Shown: in pieces, positions 15,222-18,122 of the stretch
Position numbering within the stretch: position 1 is the stretch's first letter
Layout of the letters: every line of letters begins with the position of its first letter
DNA from: Gammaproteobacteria bacterium
GTDB taxonomy: Bacteria; Pseudomonadota; Gammaproteobacteria; Pseudomonadales; UBA3067
Assembly (NCBI GenBank): GCA_019090565.1
Contig: JAHRVS010000051.1
Coordinates: 1-18,122 of the forward strand
Length of the DNA stretch: 18,122 bases
Direction of reading: 5' to 3'
Program-made: the position numbers and the translations under genes
The notes under the pieces: model-generated
The model's input: only the letters and a program-made list of their open reading frames with translations
Told to the model about the DNA's origin: nothing
Databases searched by the model: none

Positions 15222-17375
15222 CTAAACTACTGCATTAAGCATATCCGTTACTTTATAGCTAATCAGCATCGCCTGTTCCTGCTGCCATATCGGAATTGCC
15301 AAAGCCTCACTTTGAGAAACATTCTGATAAAACCTCTCCATTTGAACGCTATGGCCTTTATCCTGGTTCTTGGTTTTAAATTCAGTACTTTTTTTAGCGT
15401 AGAGTATCGTCTTCTTATAGTCATCTAGAATGCACGTATTCCCACCACAAAAAACCTCCATCCTCTCTTTTGGATAGCGCTTATTACCCATAGCGGTATA
15501 ACAAAGCGTAGCAATTGAGCCATCGTCATATGTCACAGTAGCAACAAAATTATCCCCTACGTCAAATCTCGTTTTTTGCCCAATAGTTGATACGGATACA
15601 TTCACTAACTTTGCACCTGTGAGGTAATTAAACAGATCATATATATGGCACGCTTCCCCAATATTGCGCCCTCCTCCCTCAGGCCCATGCACCCAATGTT
15701 CCGGCTTAAGATACCCCGCATTCATCGTGTAATTTAAAATTAGCGGGTCATTCCTATCGGAAAGAAATGACTTTATCTTGGCGATATGCGAAGAGAAGCG
15801 CCGGTTAAAGCCCGTTTGAAGAACAAGCTTGTCTGAAAGGTTTTCGTAGGTAGAAAATACGCTACTCAACTCTTCCTGGCTCAGCGCCAAGGGTTTCTCC
15901 ACAAATACGTGTTTATTTGCATTTAAGCACTCTTCGACAAGGTATGCATGGGAATCATGCCTTGTCGCAATTAAGACCGCATCGATGTTGTCATCACTGA
16001 GTACGTCCTCTATGTTCGTTGTCGCATACCGCGCACCAAACTGAAGCGAGGTTTTTTTTGCAGTGTGCCCTGTTCGTGAGCACACCGCGTCTATTTCAAA
16101 CATGCTTCCTAAACTTTTTAGAACAGGCAACAGAGTAGCCGTAGCGAACCCACCTGCTCCGATAACACCAACTCGAACGATTCCATCCTTTGTTTTCTTA
16201 AAATTATACTGCTGTGAGGTAAAAATTTTTGTTTTTGTTTTCTCGGTAGCATTAGACTCTGGGTAGCGCAATAACACCATCAGTGGCCGCGACGTATTTT
16301 CCGGTTTTAAGCTATCATACGCCTCAGAGCATTTATCAATAGCATATATACTATTAACTAAGGGGTCGATATTTATGGAAGAGTCATCCAATAGTTGTAA
16401 ATAGGCTTCCATATTCCTATTTTCTGTCCAGCGCACATAAGCAATGGGATAATCCAGTCCGCCCTTTTCGTATCGCTCGTCATATCGCCCAGGACCGTAT
16501 GAAGTTGATATAAGGAAATCCAACTCCTTTAAATAGATATCATTACGGTTTATGGCGAGGCCCACGTCACCCACTACAACCACTCTCCCTTTTTTTCTAC
16601 TCATAGAAAATGCGGCAGATATGATTTCAGAGTTACTCGGTGCTGATGCCGTTACAATCACACCATCAGCACCGACCCCCTTGGTTAAACTTTCAACAGC
16701 ATCTTCTAAGTTCTTGCTAGAGTTGACTACCGATTCAATACCACCGATTCGAGCTATTTCTAGTCGCTCATCGCTGAGGTCAGCACCAATAGCCCGACAT
16801 CCATTTGCTGTTAGTAACTTTGCTACTAATTGGCCAATGAGCCCCATTCCAATGACAACAAACGTTTCTCCCAAGGTAGGGGATGCCCGTCTTACTGACT
16901 GCAAAGCAATAGCACCTAGTGTAACGGTTGATGCTTTATCTAGACTTAGCCCATCAGGAACCTGAACCACAAGGTTCTTTGGGACGTTGATATATTCGGC
17001 ATGGTATGCGCACTGAGCACCTGCACAAGCGACATGTTGCCCGATAGAAAAACCCTCTACGCCCTCCCCGACACCAACGATCACACCCGCAGCAGAGTAC
17101 CCGCTTGCATTGCCTGACTCCAACTCGCCCTTTATCACTGCATTTGTATGTTGAAACCCCTCCGAAGAAAACATTTCAAAAGCTTTTTTCACCTTAGAAG
17201 GGTCTTTCACCGCTCGCTTCCATAAAGGCTCTCCACTGGAAACAATGCCACTCATTTCTGTACCTGGAGAAATGCAGCTATACGCCGTTCTTACCAAAAC
17301 CTTTCCAGGCTCGAGCACTGATACTGGAACCTCTTCGATGTACGCATGTCCCCCTTTAATAAGTACTTGTTTCAT
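15222..17375 (-). CDS. Bi-domain oxidoreductase: MDR dehydrogenase fused to Gfo/Idh/MocA dehydrogenase
   Basis: This 717-residue fusion has two NAD(P)-binding units. The first (1-370) is a medium-chain dehydrogenase with SCISPGTEMSG (33-43), SGYSAAGVIVGVGEGV (91-106) and the Rossmann glycine motif GMGLIG (176-181). The second (400-717) is a Gfo/Idh/MocA-type sugar oxidoreductase with VGVIGAGGFA (402-411), VFVEKPLALS (490-499), whose EKP lysine is normally catalytic, and GGGRNIGEACHIYDLF (567-582), which carries the usual His and Asp. Each half alone would be a complete enzyme. Fused proteins of this kind recur in surface-polysaccharide loci next to heparinase-family and AsnB genes, but I know of no established reaction. 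ATG at 17373-17375 is preferred: AGGG at 17382-17385 is 6 nt upstream, whereas a TTG two codons earlier has no usable spacing. Confidence 0.9.
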   Translation of the reverse strand: MKQVLIKGGHAYIEEVPVSVLEPGKVLVRTAYSCISPGTEMSGIVSSGEPLWKRAVKDPSKVKKAFEMFSSEGFQHTNAVIKGELESGNASGYSAAGVIVGVGEGVEGFSIGQHVACAGAQCAYHAEYINVPKNLVVQVPDGLSLDKASTVTLGAIALQSVRRASPTLGETFVVIGMGLIGQLVAKLLTANGCRAIGADLSDERLEIARIGGIESVVNSSKNLEDAVESLTKGVGADGVIVTASAPSNSEIISAAFSMSRKKGRVVVVGDVGLAINRNDIYLKELDFLISTSYGPGRYDERYEKGGLDYPIAYVRWTENRNMEAYLQLLDDSSINIDPLVNSIYAIDKCSEAYDSLKPENTSRPLMVLLRYPESNATEKTKTKIFTSQQYNFKKTKDGIVRVGVIGAGGFATATLLPVLKSLGSMFEIDAVCSRTGHTAKKTSLQFGARYATTNIEDVLSDDNIDAVLIATRHDSHAYLVEECLNANKHVFVEKPLALSQEELSSVFSTYENLSDKLVLQTGFNRRFSSHIAKIKSFLSDRNDPLILNYTMNAGYLKPEHWVHGPEGGGRNIGEACHIYDLFNYLTGAKLVNVSVSTIGQKTRFDVGDNFVATVTYDDGSIATLCYTAMGNKRYPKERMEVFCGGNTCILDDYKKTILYAKKSTEFKTKNQDKGHSVQMERFYQNVSQSEALAIPIWQQEQAMLISYKVTDMLNAVV

Positions 17376-17381
17376 TCGCAA

Positions 17382-17576
17382 CCCTGCACATGTACTCTGC
17401 TCATATAAAATAAATTCCTTTAAATACTACAACACGAAGATAAAGCCATCACAAACTGATCACTCAGTATTTTTAACAAACAATCTCAATGAATTATGAT
17501 GCTATCATTAGGATGATGCCTCTATTGCTGAAACAAACATGCAGGAAAGAGGTACCGCTGAAGCCATTCAACCTAA
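17382..17576 (-). other. Intergenic gap, possible but unproven promoter region
   Basis: This 195-bp AT-rich gap between the GT2 gene and the bi-domain oxidoreductase gene is the longest spacer in the window. I could not find a convincing -35/-10 pair, an ops/JUMPStart element or a T-tailed hairpin in it. Its length makes it the likeliest place for an internal promoter if the genes are not all read from upstream. Confidence 0.3.
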
Positions 17577-18122
17577 CTAACGATCTTCCTCATCGGACCT
17601 TGTGTAGGTCATCATCGTTATTTGCTCAGATATAAGACCCATCAAAAATATCACAATCGAAGATGTGAAAAGCAGAGCCGACATATTAGTAAACCTTCCA
17701 AAATACATAAAGGTGTAAAAATAATACAGTAGCCCCGTTACAAAAAATATAAAACTAATCGGAACAAATATTTTTAAAGGGGAGTAAAGAACCCCCACTT
17801 TAAAAATAATCAGAAAGAATCTCGCCCCGTCCCGGAAGATATTTAAGTGGCTATTACCAGTACGTTTTAAAACCGTGATAGGTTCATAGCAAACCGAATA
17901 CCCAGAACGAAAAAATGCCATGGTCGAAGTTGTTGGATAAGAAAAGCCATTTGGATAAAGTGAAAGAAATTTTTTGAATTTTTCAGCTCTAACTGCTCTA
18001 AATCCAGATGTTAAATCTAACACCTCATTTCCCGTCATCCAGCTAGCCATTTTATTATAAATTTTATTTCCGATATTTCGCAGCGCACCCGCTTGAGATG
18101 ATGCATCGACTCGAGCACCAAC
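17577..18122 (-). CDS. Glycosyltransferase family 2, DPM1-like, C-terminal part (5' end outside window)
   Basis: The gene is cut by the right edge, and 181 codons are visible. The frame stays open from an ATG at 18048-18050 to the edge and reads VGARVDASSQAGALRNIGNK there, so that ATG is internal and not the start. Visible GT2/DPM1 signs are WMTGNEVLDLTSGFRAVRA and the conserved LYPNGFSYPTTSTMAFFRSGY, followed by a KRTGNSHLNIFRDGARFF segment. Two membrane helices close the protein (about LKIFVPISFIFFVTGLLYYFY and ALLFTSSIVIFLMGLISEQ), as in polyprenyl-phosphate sugar synthases of the GtrB/ArnC kind. It is therefore likely to transfer a hexose to undecaprenyl phosphate, or another membrane acceptor, at the cytoplasmic face. 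The catalytic Asp residues would lie upstream of the window. It is 195-201 bp before the oxidoreductase gene and in the same direction. Confidence 0.88.
   Translation of the reverse strand, partial: VGARVDASSQAGALRNIGNKIYNKMASWMTGNEVLDLTSGFRAVRAEKFKKFLSLYPNGFSYPTTSTMAFFRSGYSVCYEPITVLKRTGNSHLNIFRDGARFFLIIFKVGVLYSPLKIFVPISFIFFVTGLLYYFYTFMYFGRFTNMSALLFTSSIVIFLMGLISEQITMMTYTRSDEEDR

Noticed and set aside
16552..16965. Plus-strand 137-residue reading frame
   Set aside because: It is antisense to the oxidoreductase gene, shows no domain or ribosome site, and is low-complexity in Ser, Thr and Pro as expected of a shadow frame.
17455..17468. Small hairpin ACTGA-TCAC-TCAGT in the gap after the GT2 gene
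   Set aside because: Five-base arms without a T tail are expected by chance in AT-rich DNA. It is neither a terminator nor a convincing operator.
17541..17565. Possible ops/JUMPStart element (minus-strand CAGCGGTACC)
   Set aside because: It differs from the GGCGGTAG core at several positions, and no JUMPStart flank is visible.

Overview
The window is part of a surface-polysaccharide locus (O-antigen, capsule or exopolysaccharide), with every recognisable gene on the minus strand. Transcription therefore runs from the right edge (18122) towards the left edge (1). The host is most likely a Gammaproteobacterium with an AT-leaning polysaccharide island. That placement is weak: it rests on the gene content and on a decayed Y1 (REP-associated type) transposase tail at the left edge, a kind I associate with marine and environmental Gammaproteobacteria. 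No housekeeping or rRNA marker is present to settle the taxon.

Layout in transcription order. (1) The C-terminal part of a membrane-anchored GT2 (DPM1-like) glycosyltransferase is cut by the right edge. (2) After a 194-201 bp gap comes a bi-domain oxidoreductase (MDR alcohol-dehydrogenase fold fused to a Gfo/Idh/MocA fold). It is followed by an AsnB-type glutamine-dependent amidotransferase, a 12-helix Wzx-like flippase, a SAM methyltransferase and a 531-residue GT4 glycosyltransferase, with gaps of 39, 42, 22 and 1 bp. (3) After 121 bp comes a heparinase II/III-family protein that overlaps a GT4 gene by 17 bp, which in turn overlaps another GT4 gene by 14 bp. (4) A second SAM methyltransferase, a fourth GT4 and an AT3-SGNH O-acyltransferase follow, with spacers of 66, 117 and 162 bp. 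(5) At the left edge lies a wrecked methyltransferase gene. It has a one-base frameshift in a G5 tract near its start and loses its second half where it abuts the C-terminal remnant of the transposase.

Together the genes look like the assembly and decoration half of a Wzx-dependent polysaccharide pathway: at least five glycosyltransferases, one flippase, two intact methyltransferases and one O-acyltransferase. The trio of bi-domain oxidoreductase, AsnB and heparinase-fold protein is a recurring but poorly understood set in such loci. A lyase-fold protein beside a glutamine amidotransferase hints at a uronic-acid-containing or uronamide-containing glycan (inference). I see no Wzy polymerase, initiating phosphoglycosyltransferase, Wza/Wzc export genes or nucleotide-sugar synthesis genes here, so the locus probably continues to the right or those functions are encoded elsewhere. 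No tRNA, rRNA, CRISPR array, riboswitch or convincing terminator was found, and no gene-free stretch exceeds 300 bp.
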